Shown one piece after another: positions 53,430-61,267 of a stretch of DNA of 64,000 nucleotides. The DNA comes from Ensifer sp. Root278 (lineage in GTDB: Bacteria > Pseudomonadota > Alphaproteobacteria > Rhizobiales > Rhizobiaceae): positions 62,001-126,000 of the forward strand of contig NZ_LMJJ01000005.1 of assembly GCF_001429285.1 (NCBI RefSeq), in the 5' to 3' direction. Made by a program: the position numbers and the translations under genes. Numbering within the stretch: the stretch's first letter is position 1; each line of letters starts with the position of its first letter. A model generated the notes under the pieces. That model ran no database searches. It saw only the letters and a program-made list of their open reading frames with translations, and had not been told where the DNA came from.

Positions 53430-54548
53430 TCAGAGTCCCATGTTCGAACGGCCGCGCAGCAGGATCCAGAGGAAGAACGGCGCGCCGATAAAGGCGGTAA
53501 CGATGCCGATCGGCAGTTCCGCCGGAGAGACGATGGTGCGGGCGATCATGTCGGCGAGGATCAACAGCGTGCCGCCGAGCAGCGCCGAGGTGGGCAGCAG
53601 GTAGCGATGATCGGGACCGATGACGAGCCGCAGCAGGTGCGGAACCACGATGCCGACGAAGCCGATGCCGCCGCTGACCGCAACGGATGCGCCGGTCGCC
53701 GCGGCGACACTGACGATCGCAATGTTCTTCAGCCGCTGGACAGGAATGCCCATATGGAAGGCGGCCGCTTCGCCGAGCGTGATGGCATTCAGCCCGCGCG
53801 CCAGGAAAGGGGTAACCGCGAGCGAAGCGAGGATGATCGGCGCTGCAGCCAGGATCTTCGTCCAGTTGGCCCCCGCCAGCGAGCCGAGCCCCCAGAAGGT
53901 CAGGTCGCGCAATTGCTTGTCGTCGGCTCTGAAGACGAGAACGCCGGTGACCGCACCGGTCAGCGCGCCGAGCGCAATGCCGGCGAGCAGCAGCGTGGCA
54001 ATCGACGTCTGGCCGCCGCGGGTGGCGATACGGTAGAGCAGCAGCGTCGTGACGAGGCCGCCGACGAAGGCTGCTACCGGCAACGCATAGAAGCCGAACA
54101 GCGCGAAGAGCGGCCCGAAGGCGGCGGTTCCGAGCACAATCAGCAGCACGGCGCCGAGGCTCGCGCCTGAGGACACGCCGACGAGGCCGGGATCGGCCAG
54201 CGGATTGCGGAAAAGGCCCTGCATGACGACGCCGGAAACCGCGAGCGAAGCGCCGACGAGCATGCCGAGCACGGCGCGCGGCAGGCGGATATCGAGAATG
54301 ATGATGCGGTCGCGGATGCTCAGGGCCTGATCGGCCTCACCCATCAGCCAGCGCCAGACGTTGGCGAGCGATGCATCGGCGGCACCGGTCATGATCGAGC
54401 CGACGAAGGTCGCGACCGCAAGCGCGATGAGGGCGACGATGACGAGACGTGCCAGCCGGGACCGGTTGCCCGAGCGCCACTCGTTGCGGATATCGGCGGC
54501 AAAAGCGGTCAGGCGCATGCCGCGGGCCAATGCCTCACTGCGAGGCAT
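53430..54548 (-). CDS. hmuU: Heme ABC transporter permease HmuU
   Basis: A FecCD-type permease with about ten helices. Recognised stretches: LIILDIRLPRAVLGMLVGASLAVSGVVMQGLFRNPLADPGLVGVSSGAS and GGIGFVGIVVPHLLRLVIGPDHR. ATG 54548 (372 residues) has AAGAAGG upstream and overlaps hmuT by 14 bases; ATG 54518 is an alternative giving 362 residues. Pairs with HmuV. Confidence 0.95.
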   Translation of the reverse strand: MPRSEALARGMRLTAFAADIRNEWRSGNRSRLARLVIVALIALAVATFVGSIMTGAADASLANVWRWLMGEADQALSIRDRIIILDIRLPRAVLGMLVGASLAVSGVVMQGLFRNPLADPGLVGVSSGASLGAVLLIVLGTAAFGPLFALFGFYALPVAAFVGGLVTTLLLYRIATRGGQTSIATLLLAGIALGALTGAVTGVLVFRADDKQLRDLTFWGLGSLAGANWTKILAAAPIILASLAVTPFLARGLNAITLGEAAAFHMGIPVQRLKNIAIVSVAAATGASVAVSGGIGFVGIVVPHLLRLVIGPDHRYLLPTSALLGGTLLILADMIARTIVSPAELPIGIVTAFIGAPFFLWILLRGRSNMGL

Positions 54549-55485
54549 TGGCCTTCTTCCCGTAGATTGCGGCATTCAGTTCGCGGACGGCGCTTGCGGT
54601 GCGCGGGCCGAAGCCGAGCAGGTGCAGGCCGTCCATGCGGATCAGCGCCTTGTTCTTGGCGGCAGGGGTAAGGCTGAGCGCCGGCAGGGCGAAGAGTTCG
54701 TCCGCCTCGGCGGAATGTTCGCCGCCGCGGTCCATCATCAGGACGACATCTGGCTTGGCCTCGATTATCGCCTCGTCGGTCAGGGCCTTGTAGCCGGGGA
54801 AGGTGCCGACCGCGTTGATGGCGCCCGAGAGCTCGATGATGCCGTTGGCCGCGGTTCCCTGTCCCGATGCCATGACCTTGCCGCCCTGCGTGCTCAGGAT
54901 GAAGAGCACACGCTTGCGTTCGGCTTCCGGACGGGCGGCATTCTCGGAGACTGCCGCATCGAGATCGGCTTCGACGCTCTTTGCCAGGGTTTCGGCCTTT
55001 TCCTCGACACCGAGGAAGGTGCCGACCGCACGGATCTTGGCGGGGATGCCGGCCTTGTCAAAGGCCTCGGGCACGCTGGTAAAGGCGATGTTCGCTTCCT
55101 TTAGCACCGCCAACGCCTCCGGCGGACCGCTGCCTTCGACGGCGATGATTGCGCTCGGGTTGGCAGCGATGATGCCTTCCGGTGCGAGCTGGCGCATGTA
55201 GCCGACATCCGGCAGCGCCTTTGCCGCTTCCGGATAGGTGCTGGTGGAATCGCGACCGACGAGGCGACCTTCCTCGCCGAGCGCATAGATGATCTCGGTT
55301 ATCGCTCCGCCGACCGATACGACGCGCGAGACGTCGGCCTTCTGCATGTCCTCGGCCATCGCCGGCCGGATGAAGGAGGGGGCACCGGGTGCCACCGCTG
55401 GCAACAGGAAGGGAGCCGAAAGCGCGAAGGCGGCGAGCACCAGTTCCCAGCGGCGAAGGCGACGGAAGTCGAGACCCTTGATCAT
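54535..55485 (-). CDS. hmuT: Heme ABC transporter periplasmic binding protein HmuT
   Basis: A 316-residue class III periplasmic binding protein that delivers heme to HmuUV. Signal peptide about residues 1-44 with a long basic n-region. Family motifs RVVSVGGAITEIIYALGEEGRLVGRDSTSTYP and KALPDVGYMRQLAPEGIIAANPS. The Tyr in YMRQL is in the position of the heme-ligand tyrosine of related proteins. Confidence 0.95.
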   Translation of the reverse strand: MIKGLDFRRLRRWELVLAAFALSAPFLLPAVAPGAPSFIRPAMAEDMQKADVSRVVSVGGAITEIIYALGEEGRLVGRDSTSTYPEAAKALPDVGYMRQLAPEGIIAANPSAIIAVEGSGPPEALAVLKEANIAFTSVPEAFDKAGIPAKIRAVGTFLGVEEKAETLAKSVEADLDAAVSENAARPEAERKRVLFILSTQGGKVMASGQGTAANGIIELSGAINAVGTFPGYKALTDEAIIEAKPDVVLMMDRGGEHSAEADELFALPALSLTPAAKNKALIRMDGLHLLGFGPRTASAVRELNAAIYGKKANASQ

Positions 55486-55505
55486 CTGAGTGTCCTATCC
55501 TGTCC

Positions 55506-56573
55506 TCAGGCGGCGACAGTCGTGTCGAGACGCGGCAGGCCTTCGGCGATGGAGCGCCATTCCGGCCGTTCCGCGAGACCCTCTTTCCGCTTGCCGAAGA
55601 ACTGGATGATCATCTCGCCCTTGGCGTCGAGCGCCTCGATCGAAGTGACATGGCCGTCGGCCGTCGGCTTGCGTACGGCCCAGAGTTCGGCGATGTGATC
55701 GGTGCGCAGATGCAGATGGAAAGTCGGGTCCATGACGTTCAGCCACGGGCCCATCGGCGCGATCTTGGCAATCGGACCGGAATGGATCTGGATCATGCCG
55801 CGGTTGCCGACAAAGCACATGATCGGCAGTTCGATTTCGGCGCTCGCGCGCATCATCGCTTCGATGCTGGAGGGGTCGAGCTGCCAGGCGAAATCCTCGC
55901 CGATGTTGCTGAGCGCCTGGCGACGGCCGATCTTCAGCTTGCGCAGCATGCCGTGGAACTGGTGCGTGTCCGTCATCTTCGTCCAGCGGTCGCGCAGTTC
56001 GACGACATCGACCACGGTTTCCGGCTTGTCGTCGGCTGCCGGCACGCTCACGTCGGCGCTGAAGTCCTGCGTCTGGTCGGCAAGGCGGAAGTCCGAGACG
56101 ATCTTGTCATAGGCCGCAACATCCGATTCCGGGCGCAGATGCACCTTGTGCACGGCATTGCCCCACTTGTCGAAGAACTGCAGGCTCTTGCGGGCTTCAC
56201 CCTGGTCGTCTGTCTTCGTCACGGCGAAAGCGTGTGCCCAGGCGCTCGGGAAGACCCGGAGGTCGATCTGCTCGCCGAGCACGATGCTCGCCATCTCGCC
56301 CGTGGTGATCTTCTCGTAAACGCCGATCTTCTCGTGGACCGCGCTTTCGTTGCGGGTCAGCGCCATGACTTCGCCGAGTTCCTCGACGCGAGAGAGGAAG
56401 CGGTTGGCATCGGCATCGATGCGCACGGCGGTCAGCCCACATTCGGCAGCAACGAGAGCGGCTTCGGAAACACCGAGCTGGGCTGCGATATCACGCTCGC
56501 GCATCTTCGGGTTCTCGGCGCGGTAGGCGCGGATTTCGGAAGCAGTGGGGCGGAGGCTCTCGGTCATTTTCAT
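55506..56573 (-). CDS. hmuS: Hemin utilisation protein HmuS (HemS/ChuS family)
   Basis: A 355-residue two-repeat cytoplasmic heme-binding protein. Repeats include LGEVMALTRNESAVHEKIG and the second-half LSNIGEDFAWQLDPSSIEAMMRASAE. Family members bind heme and either degrade it or pass it on. Lies between hmuP and hmuT with short gaps. Because hmuQ is present downstream, the division of labour in heme breakdown is open. Confidence 0.95.
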   Translation of the reverse strand: MKMTESLRPTASEIRAYRAENPKMRERDIAAQLGVSEAALVAAECGLTAVRIDADANRFLSRVEELGEVMALTRNESAVHEKIGVYEKITTGEMASIVLGEQIDLRVFPSAWAHAFAVTKTDDQGEARKSLQFFDKWGNAVHKVHLRPESDVAAYDKIVSDFRLADQTQDFSADVSVPAADDKPETVVDVVELRDRWTKMTDTHQFHGMLRKLKIGRRQALSNIGEDFAWQLDPSSIEAMMRASAEIELPIMCFVGNRGMIQIHSGPIAKIAPMGPWLNVMDPTFHLHLRTDHIAELWAVRKPTADGHVTSIEALDAKGEMIIQFFGKRKEGLAERPEWRSIAEGLPRLDTTVAA

Positions 56574-56577
56574 CTGC

Positions 56578-56814
56578 CTATTTGTTCAGGATCAGTTTGC
56601 CTTGGCGGGTGATCTTCATGCGGTAGATCGCGCCGTCGTGGGAAATGAGGATCTCGTTTTCGCTGCCGAAAAGTTCGCGACTTTCGATAATCCGCTGCGT
56701 GCGCCCGGCCAGGATCGGCGGCTCGGATGGGCGTGCAAGGTCACTGTCGTTGGTCACTGCGTTTGGCCGTTTCGAGAGGGCAGGCCGCGCTGTTTTTCCA
56801 GCATTTCCTGCCAT
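56578..56814 (-). CDS. hmuP: Hemin uptake protein HmuP/HemP
   Basis: A 78-residue protein with the HemP signature RIIESRELFGSENEILISHDG and YRMKITRQGKLILNK at the C-terminus. In rhizobia HmuP activates heme-receptor expression. First gene of the hmuPSTUV operon, 4 bases before hmuS. An iron box lies 19 bases upstream of its start. Confidence 0.93.
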   Translation of the reverse strand: MAGNAGKTARPALSKRPNAVTNDSDLARPSEPPILAGRTQRIIESRELFGSENEILISHDGAIYRMKITRQGKLILNK

Positions 56815-56832
56815 GCAATTCGTTTACTATCT

Positions 56833-56847
56833 TGACTTCATTACTCA
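56833..56847. promoter_or_regulatory. RirA-type iron-responsive (IRO) box in the hmuP promoter region
   Basis: TGACTTCATTACTCA fits the TGA-N9-TCA iron box exactly, in an AT-rich stretch between hmuP and the divergent exported-protein gene. RirA would repress both directions when iron is plentiful. Confidence 0.75.
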
Positions 56848-56965
56848 TATTTATTTATGGACGCAATACCGGACTTATGCACTCAAGTTAGTTATTGCCG
56901 GCTTGTGGACAAGGGCGTGCGGACCTCGTTCGGTGGTTCGCTGCAACCTTTGGGGTGATGTCGAT

Positions 56966-57403
56966 ATGAAGTTTTCCAGCCTTCCAGTTGTTTCCGCTGC
57001 TCTTGCGGCCCTTATCGCTGCGGGCAGTGTCAACGCCCAGGAGGCTGTGCCCGCCGCCGGGCTGACGATCGAGTTGAACGACGTCGCGCCGTCGCAGAAG
57101 GGTTGCAAGCTCACCTTTGTCGCCGGCAACGCGCTTGCGCTGTCGCTGAGCAAGGTTTCCTTCGAGTTCGTGATCTTCGATCAGAAGGGCCTCGTCGAGC
57201 GCGTGGCCGTGCTTGACTTCCGCGATCTGCCTGCCGGCAAGACCAAGGTTCGCCAGTTTGATCTCCCCGGCACCAACTGCGATGCGGTGAAGAGCCTGCT
57301 GATCAATGATGCGCCGGCCTGCGTCGGCAACGGCGTGCAGCCGGGCGCCTGCATGAGCGGGATCAAGACCGGCTCGAAATCGGCGGTGGAACTCAAGGGC
57401 TAA
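56966..57403 (+). CDS. Exported protein of the heme locus, unknown function
   Basis: A 145-residue secreted protein. Signal peptide MKFSSLPVVSAALAALIAAGSVNA is followed by a domain with four cysteines (KGCKLTF, GTNCDAVK, PACVGNG, GACMSG), probably forming disulfides in the periplasm. TTGGGGTGA lies about ten bases before the ATG. It is divergent from hmuP and 57 bases ahead of tonB, so it likely shares iron control and a TonB-related role. No domain recognised. Confidence 0.82.
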   Translation: MKFSSLPVVSAALAALIAAGSVNAQEAVPAAGLTIELNDVAPSQKGCKLTFVAGNALALSLSKVSFEFVIFDQKGLVERVAVLDFRDLPAGKTKVRQFDLPGTNCDAVKSLLINDAPACVGNGVQPGACMSGIKTGSKSAVELKG

Positions 57404-57460
57404 GCCGCTCCTTCGGAGCGTGAAGTTTGCGCCGCCCGGTGCGGCGAAGGTAAGGCTGTA

Positions 57461-58375
57461 ATGAAGCGTATCGTCATCTGGGCTGGGGCCGCCATCATCT
57501 CGCTTGCAACGCATGGCGTCGTGCTTGCTACCTTGTTTGGCCCAAGGCCGCCGGAAAAAGAGCATGCCCTCATGCTCGGCGGAGAGGCGACCGAGGTCGC
57601 GATCCTTGGCGATGCCTTTGAAGAGACACTACAATCCGGCGATCCCGCGGAGATCGTCGAGCCGACCGAGGACGTTCCGGATGAGGTCAAGCCGGAGGAG
57701 ATATCGCCCCTCGAAGATCTCACGTCGACAACTCAGGAAATCGTTGCCGAACAGCCGCATGATCTGACCGCGACCGAGGCTGACGTGATTTTGCCGGCTG
57801 AAGAGATGCCGACCCTTCAGGTCGCCGAGGCCGTCGTGACGGCGAGTGTTGCGCCGGTCGAAACCGTGGTGCCTGAAGAAAAGCCCGAGATCGAAGAGCC
57901 CAAGAAGGAGAAGGTTGAAAAGCCGGAACCGAAGAAGGAGCCGGTCAAGAAGAAGAAAGTGACCCGCAAGAAGACGGGTGACAAGGGCGAGCAGGCGCAG
58001 AACCAGGTCAAGGGCAAGCAGGACGGCCAGGAAAGCGGCAGTGCCGCAGCCGCGACCGGCAATAGCCGCGCATCGGAGGTCGGCAATGCCAATATGGAAA
58101 ATTATGACGGCAAGGTCCGCAGGAAGATCATGCGGAGATTCAAGGTGCCGTCTTCGGCAAGGCGCGAAGGCGTTTCCGGCACGGCGACCGTCCGCTTCAC
58201 ATTGACCGCCAACGGTGAATTGACGCGGGTAAACGTCGCCGGCAGCTCAGGTTCTCCCGCCATCGACGACGCAGCCGTCGATGCCGTGCGCAATGCGGCG
58301 CCGTTCCCGGCCTTTCCTGCCGGGGGGCCGAGCTCCAAATCCTTCATCGTTCCGATGGTTGCCAGCGTCCGCTGA
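57461..58375 (+). CDS. tonB: Energy transducer TonB
   Basis: A 304-residue TonB. N-terminal membrane helix (residues 4-25), a long Pro/Glu/Lys-rich periplasmic spacer (VEKPEPKKEPVKKKK), and the C-terminal TonB fold RRKIMRRFKVPSSARREGVSGTATVRFTL, ending FPAFPAG. It energises outer-membrane heme receptors. Follows the exported-protein gene; no exbBD in the window. Confidence 0.93.
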   Translation: MKRIVIWAGAAIISLATHGVVLATLFGPRPPEKEHALMLGGEATEVAILGDAFEETLQSGDPAEIVEPTEDVPDEVKPEEISPLEDLTSTTQEIVAEQPHDLTATEADVILPAEEMPTLQVAEAVVTASVAPVETVVPEEKPEIEEPKKEKVEKPEPKKEPVKKKKVTRKKTGDKGEQAQNQVKGKQDGQESGSAAAATGNSRASEVGNANMENYDGKVRRKIMRRFKVPSSARREGVSGTATVRFTLTANGELTRVNVAGSSGSPAIDDAAVDAVRNAAPFPAFPAGGPSSKSFIVPMVASVR

Positions 58376-58431
58376 GGCGGGCGCCGTTCCGTACGCCTTG
58401 TCGTGCGGGCCGGGATTTGGCGAAAGAAATA

Positions 58432-58446
58432 TGATGAAAAAACTCA
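58432..58446. promoter_or_regulatory. Second candidate IRO box, upstream of DUF2325-hmuQ genes
   Basis: TGATGAAAAAACTCA fits TGA-N9-TCA, in an AT-rich region 57 bases after tonB and 138 bases before the DUF2325 start. A RirA site here would place heme degradation under iron control. Confidence 0.55.
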
Positions 58447-58584
58447 TGTTTATACTTTACTCGGATTATCAAGTTTAATAGGTTGCCCTCGTCACGCAGC
58501 CGAAGGGCGTGTGTCGAGATGATGTCCCGATGCGACCGGCTGCCTGTGAAGGCCCTTGTCGCACGATCACGCGGAGAGGATTGC

Positions 58585-58998
58585 ATGCGCGGCAAGCGTC
58601 ACCAGAATGCGGCGAAAAATGGCAAGGGTCGTTCGGGTTCAGAACCGACCGAAGCCCGCCAGGAGGCCGGCAAGGCAACGCTCGAAGGGCGCAGTTTTCT
58701 CTATGTCGGCGGCCGCGATTGTCAGGTGGCGCATCTGCGCGAAATCGCCAGTTCCTTTGGCGCCGAGCTGCTTCACCATGATGGCGGTCTGCGCGAAGCC
58801 GTCTCGCGGATCGACCGGGTGCTGCCATCGGTCGACTGCGTCTTCTGCCCGATCGACTGCATCAGCCATGACGCATGTCTTCGCGTGAAGACCGGCTGCA
58901 AGAAGTGGGGCAAGGCCTTCGTGCCGCTGCGCAACGGCTCGAAATCGAGCCTGGAGCGGGCACTTCAGGACCTCACCGCCAGCCGCGACGAGCGGTAA
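58585..58998 (+). CDS. DUF2325 protein
   Basis: A 137-residue protein whose core (residues 38-130) is the DUF2325 pattern: FLYVGGRDCQVAHLREIASS, LLHHDGGLREAVSRIDRVLP, and DCVFCPIDCISHDACLRVKTGCKKWGK with five closely spaced cysteines. ATG 58585 has GGAGAGG upstream. The cysteine cluster suggests metal or heme coordination or redox sensing. Located between tonB and hmuQ; function unknown. Confidence 0.85.
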   Translation: MRGKRHQNAAKNGKGRSGSEPTEARQEAGKATLEGRSFLYVGGRDCQVAHLREIASSFGAELLHHDGGLREAVSRIDRVLPSVDCVFCPIDCISHDACLRVKTGCKKWGKAFVPLRNGSKSSLERALQDLTASRDER

Positions 58999-59028
58999 CC
59001 CTCCCAAGACAAGACGAGAGTTTGCACA

Positions 59029-59295
59029 ATGAACGAAGAACGTCCTGACCTGTGCATGATGATCGGTCTGCACAAGCTGGCGGCGCAGCATGGCGATGGC
59101 CTGGTGCCTGAACTCTACGAGATCCTGACGCGCCGCGCGCGCATGCTGGACGACGCCAACGTCGCCGAGTTTCCAACCTGGCAGACGCGCCCGCCGGTTC
59201 GCGACCCTCTCGGTCTTGCAGAGCCGAAGGAAGGAACTATTCTCGCCTTTCCGCGGGCTGCAAACGATGCCGCCCGCAAGAGGGAAAGCGCCTAA
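59029..59295 (+). CDS. Small conserved-looking protein of the heme locus
   Basis: An 88-residue soluble protein starting MNEERPDLCMMIGLHKLAAQ; it has one cysteine and two histidines near the N-terminus and a helical RRARMLDDA stretch. It is 30 bases after the DUF2325 gene and probably in one transcript with it and hmuQ. No family recognised. Codon usage is like its neighbours, so it looks like a real gene. Confidence 0.7.
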   Translation: MNEERPDLCMMIGLHKLAAQHGDGLVPELYEILTRRARMLDDANVAEFPTWQTRPPVRDPLGLAEPKEGTILAFPRAANDAARKRESA

Positions 59296-59366
59296 GAGCA
59301 GCTCCAGGAAAAGTGCGAAGCGGTTTTCCGTCCGGAATTATGCAGTAGTTCAAAGGTCGCTGTAGG
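59296..59366 (-). repeat. Mosaic repeat: family C arm joined to a family A tail
   Basis: GAGCAGCTCCAGG to GGTTTTCCGTCCGGAATT (59296-59339) is family C reversed. It runs into ATTATGCAGTAGTTCAAAGG and CGCTGTAGG, a family A right end. The final AGG is the beginning of the hmuQ ribosome-binding site AGGAG (59364-59368). Confidence 0.75.
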
Positions 59367-59374
59367 AGAGCATG

Positions 59375-59689
59375 ATGTTCGTAGCCATGAATCGTTTCCG
59401 TATCGCCATCGGCCATGAAGAGGCCTTCGAGGCCGTGTGGAAAGGGCGCGATTCCAGCCTGTCTGAGATGCCCGGTTTCGTTTCCTTCCACCTGCTGCGC
59501 GGCGACAGCGTGCCGGAGGAGGGCTACACACTCTTCGTTTCGAATTCGGTCTGGAAGGACAGGGATTCGTTTTCAGCCTGGACGAAGTCGGAGAATTTTC
59601 GCGCGGCGCACAGGAATGCCGGCGAGAACAAGGCGATGTATCTCGGTCCGCCGAAGTTCGAAGGTTTTTCGGCAGTCGAAGGCGCCTGA
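59375..59689 (+). CDS. hmuQ: Heme-degrading monooxygenase HmuQ (IsdG-type)
   Basis: A 104-residue cytoplasmic ABM-fold enzyme that breaks the heme ring to free iron. Catalytic triad positions match IsdG: Asn6 (AMNRF), Trp69 (SAWTKSE) and His79 (FRAAHRN). The pattern MFVAMNRFRI and EAFEAVWKGRDSSL is typical of rhizobial HmuQ. ATG 59375 is six bases after AGGAG; ATG 59372 is too close. It completes the heme locus and ends in a terminator. Confidence 0.9.
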   Translation: MFVAMNRFRIAIGHEEAFEAVWKGRDSSLSEMPGFVSFHLLRGDSVPEEGYTLFVSNSVWKDRDSFSAWTKSENFRAAHRNAGENKAMYLGPPKFEGFSAVEGA

Positions 59690-59744
59690 TCAGGCGGCCT
59701 CGCGCGCGATCTGCCGCGTAATGTTTTGATTTTACATGCCATTT

Positions 59745-59782
59745 ACCTCCCAAATGGGTCCATTCGGGAGGTGAATTTTTTC
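59745..59782 (+). terminator. Terminator after hmuQ
   Basis: ACCTCCC plus AATGG pair with CCATT plus GGGAGGT (one mismatch), and the T-run TTTTTTC follows on the + strand. Confidence 0.88.
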
Positions 59783-60154
59783 TCAGGCTGACTTTTGCGG
59801 CAGGAAGGCGCCGAGGGAAACGGCAAGCCAGCCCGCCATAATCGTCGTGCCGCCGAGCGGAGCGGACATCGGGAACAGGCCGTGACCCGAGATGTGGCGC
59901 ATGGCGAGATCCGCCGAGAACAGCGCCGTTCCAACTGCAATCAGCAAGGCCGCAGCGGCCGCCGTGCGAAAGCTCGGCCAGGCTGCGTAGAGCGCGATCA
60001 AGGCCGGGGCATGCGCCAGGCACATCGCGGAAATGCCGGCGAGCAATCTTGGATCGTCGCCGTGCGAAGCGGCGGCCGCGCTGACAACGCCGGTCAGGCC
60101 CATCAAACCGGCAACAAAAAGCGTCGTTGCGCGAAATCCGCTGTGCGACATCAC
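59783..60154 (-). CDS. DUF423-family membrane protein
   Basis: A 123-residue protein with four helices. DUF423 patterns: LTGVVSAAAASHGDDPRL and ALFSADLAMRHISGHGLFPMSAPLGGTTIMAGWLAV. Function unknown in the family. It lies 2 bases after the truncated-hemoglobin gene on the same strand, so the two are co-transcribed. Confidence 0.9.
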   Translation of the reverse strand: MMSHSGFRATTLFVAGLMGLTGVVSAAAASHGDDPRLLAGISAMCLAHAPALIALYAAWPSFRTAAAAALLIAVGTALFSADLAMRHISGHGLFPMSAPLGGTTIMAGWLAVSLGAFLPQKSA

Positions 60155-60156
60155 GG

Positions 60157-60549
60157 CTATTCCTTGTTCTGCATATGAAGGGCGAGGCGGGTGATCGGGT
60201 CGAGAATGATCTGCCTCAGCTTCGGATGGGCGATCGCTTCTTCAAGCGCTCGGGTAAAGCAGAGCAGCCATTCGTCACGCTCCTCGGGGCCGATCTCGGC
60301 GACGAAATGGCGGCGGCGCAGCATCGGATGGCCGCGCTTCTCGACATAAATAGGCGGTCCACCAAGCCAGCCGGTCAGGTACTCGTAGAATTTCTCTTCA
60401 CTGCCCGAAAGGTCGGGCGGATGCACGGCGCGGCATCGTGCCGCTTCCGGCAGCGTGTCCATCAGCTCGTAGAAGCGGCGGGTCAGCGCGCGAACCGTCG
60501 GGTCGCCGCCGATCGCTTCGTAGAGGGTCGTGGTTTCCGTTTCCGCCAT
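60157..60549 (-). CDS. Group II truncated hemoglobin
   Basis: A 130-residue 2-on-2 hemoglobin. Family motifs: TLYEAIGGDPTVRALTRRFYE, FYEYLTGWLGGPPIYVEKRGHP, proximal His81 in RRRHF and Trp94 (DEWLL), the group II G8 Trp. It binds oxygen, NO or peroxide. ATG 60549 has AAGGA seven bases upstream, better than 60564. Operon with DUF423; divergent from a TetR gene. Confidence 0.92.
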   Translation of the reverse strand: MAETETTTLYEAIGGDPTVRALTRRFYELMDTLPEAARCRAVHPPDLSGSEEKFYEYLTGWLGGPPIYVEKRGHPMLRRRHFVAEIGPEERDEWLLCFTRALEEAIAHPKLRQIILDPITRLALHMQNKE

Positions 60550-60655
60550 GCTCGCGTCCTTCATTCCCTGCGGTCCTAGCGTGCGGCGACGGGGCGGACA
60601 ACGATTTTCAGAGTACCGGTTTGCGGCGTTTCATCGCGGTCGATCAAGGTCCCTC

Positions 60656-60684
60656 TTGACAAACCGTCCAGACGGTATCTTTAT
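60656..60684 (+). promoter_or_regulatory. TetR operator and promoter
   Basis: TTGACA (60656-60661) is followed by the perfect palindrome ACCGTC-CA-GACGGT (60663-60676), placed between -35 and a weak -10. It lies 14 bases before the TetR start; autorepression by this regulator is the simplest reading. Confidence 0.7.
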
Positions 60685-60689
60685 GAGGC

Positions 60690-61250
60690 ATGACCGAAGC
60701 TCATCGCCGCAAGAAACAACCGGAACAGGTGCGCCAGCAATTGCTGGAGGTTGCTGCACGCCTTTCGCATGAGCAGGGGGTGGCAGGCATCACCCTCGAT
60801 GCCGTGTCGCAGGCGGCGGGCGTCAGCAAGGGTGGGCTGCTGCACCACTTCCCGAACAAGCTCGCTCTGCTCGATGGGCTGTTCGACGACCTGGTGACGC
60901 GGTTCGATCGTGAGATCGAGGCGGCGATGGCGCACGATCCGGTGGCGAAGGGGCGGTTTACCCGTGCCTATATCGACGTCTGCTTCGCGCTTGATCCGAC
61001 GACCGACGTGCCGGGCTGGCGCATGCTGACAATCGCGCTCATTGCCGAGCCGCATCTGAAGAGCCGCTGGCGCGACTGGGTCAGCCGGCGTTCGGCGGAG
61101 TTCGCAGAAACGGACGCCTCGACCGGCTGCGTGCTTGCCCGCTTTGCCTGCGACGGCGTCTGGCTGGCGGATCTGATGCAGAGCCACGATCTCGATGCCG
61201 AGGCGCGGGCCGGTCTGGCTGAAAATCTCAAGGCGCTTTCGGCGCAGTAA
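60690..61250 (+). CDS. TetR-family transcriptional regulator
   Basis: A 186-residue TetR regulator. HTH: GVAGITLDAVSQAAGVSKGGLLHHFPNKLALLDGLF. The C-terminal ligand domain is of the kind that controls small pumps. It is followed after 17 bases by an SMR pump gene in the same direction. Probably represses itself and the pump until a cationic drug binds. Confidence 0.92.
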   Translation: MTEAHRRKKQPEQVRQQLLEVAARLSHEQGVAGITLDAVSQAAGVSKGGLLHHFPNKLALLDGLFDDLVTRFDREIEAAMAHDPVAKGRFTRAYIDVCFALDPTTDVPGWRMLTIALIAEPHLKSRWRDWVSRRSAEFAETDASTGCVLARFACDGVWLADLMQSHDLDAEARAGLAENLKALSAQ

Positions 61251-61267
61251 CCCGGATGGAGTCCCCG

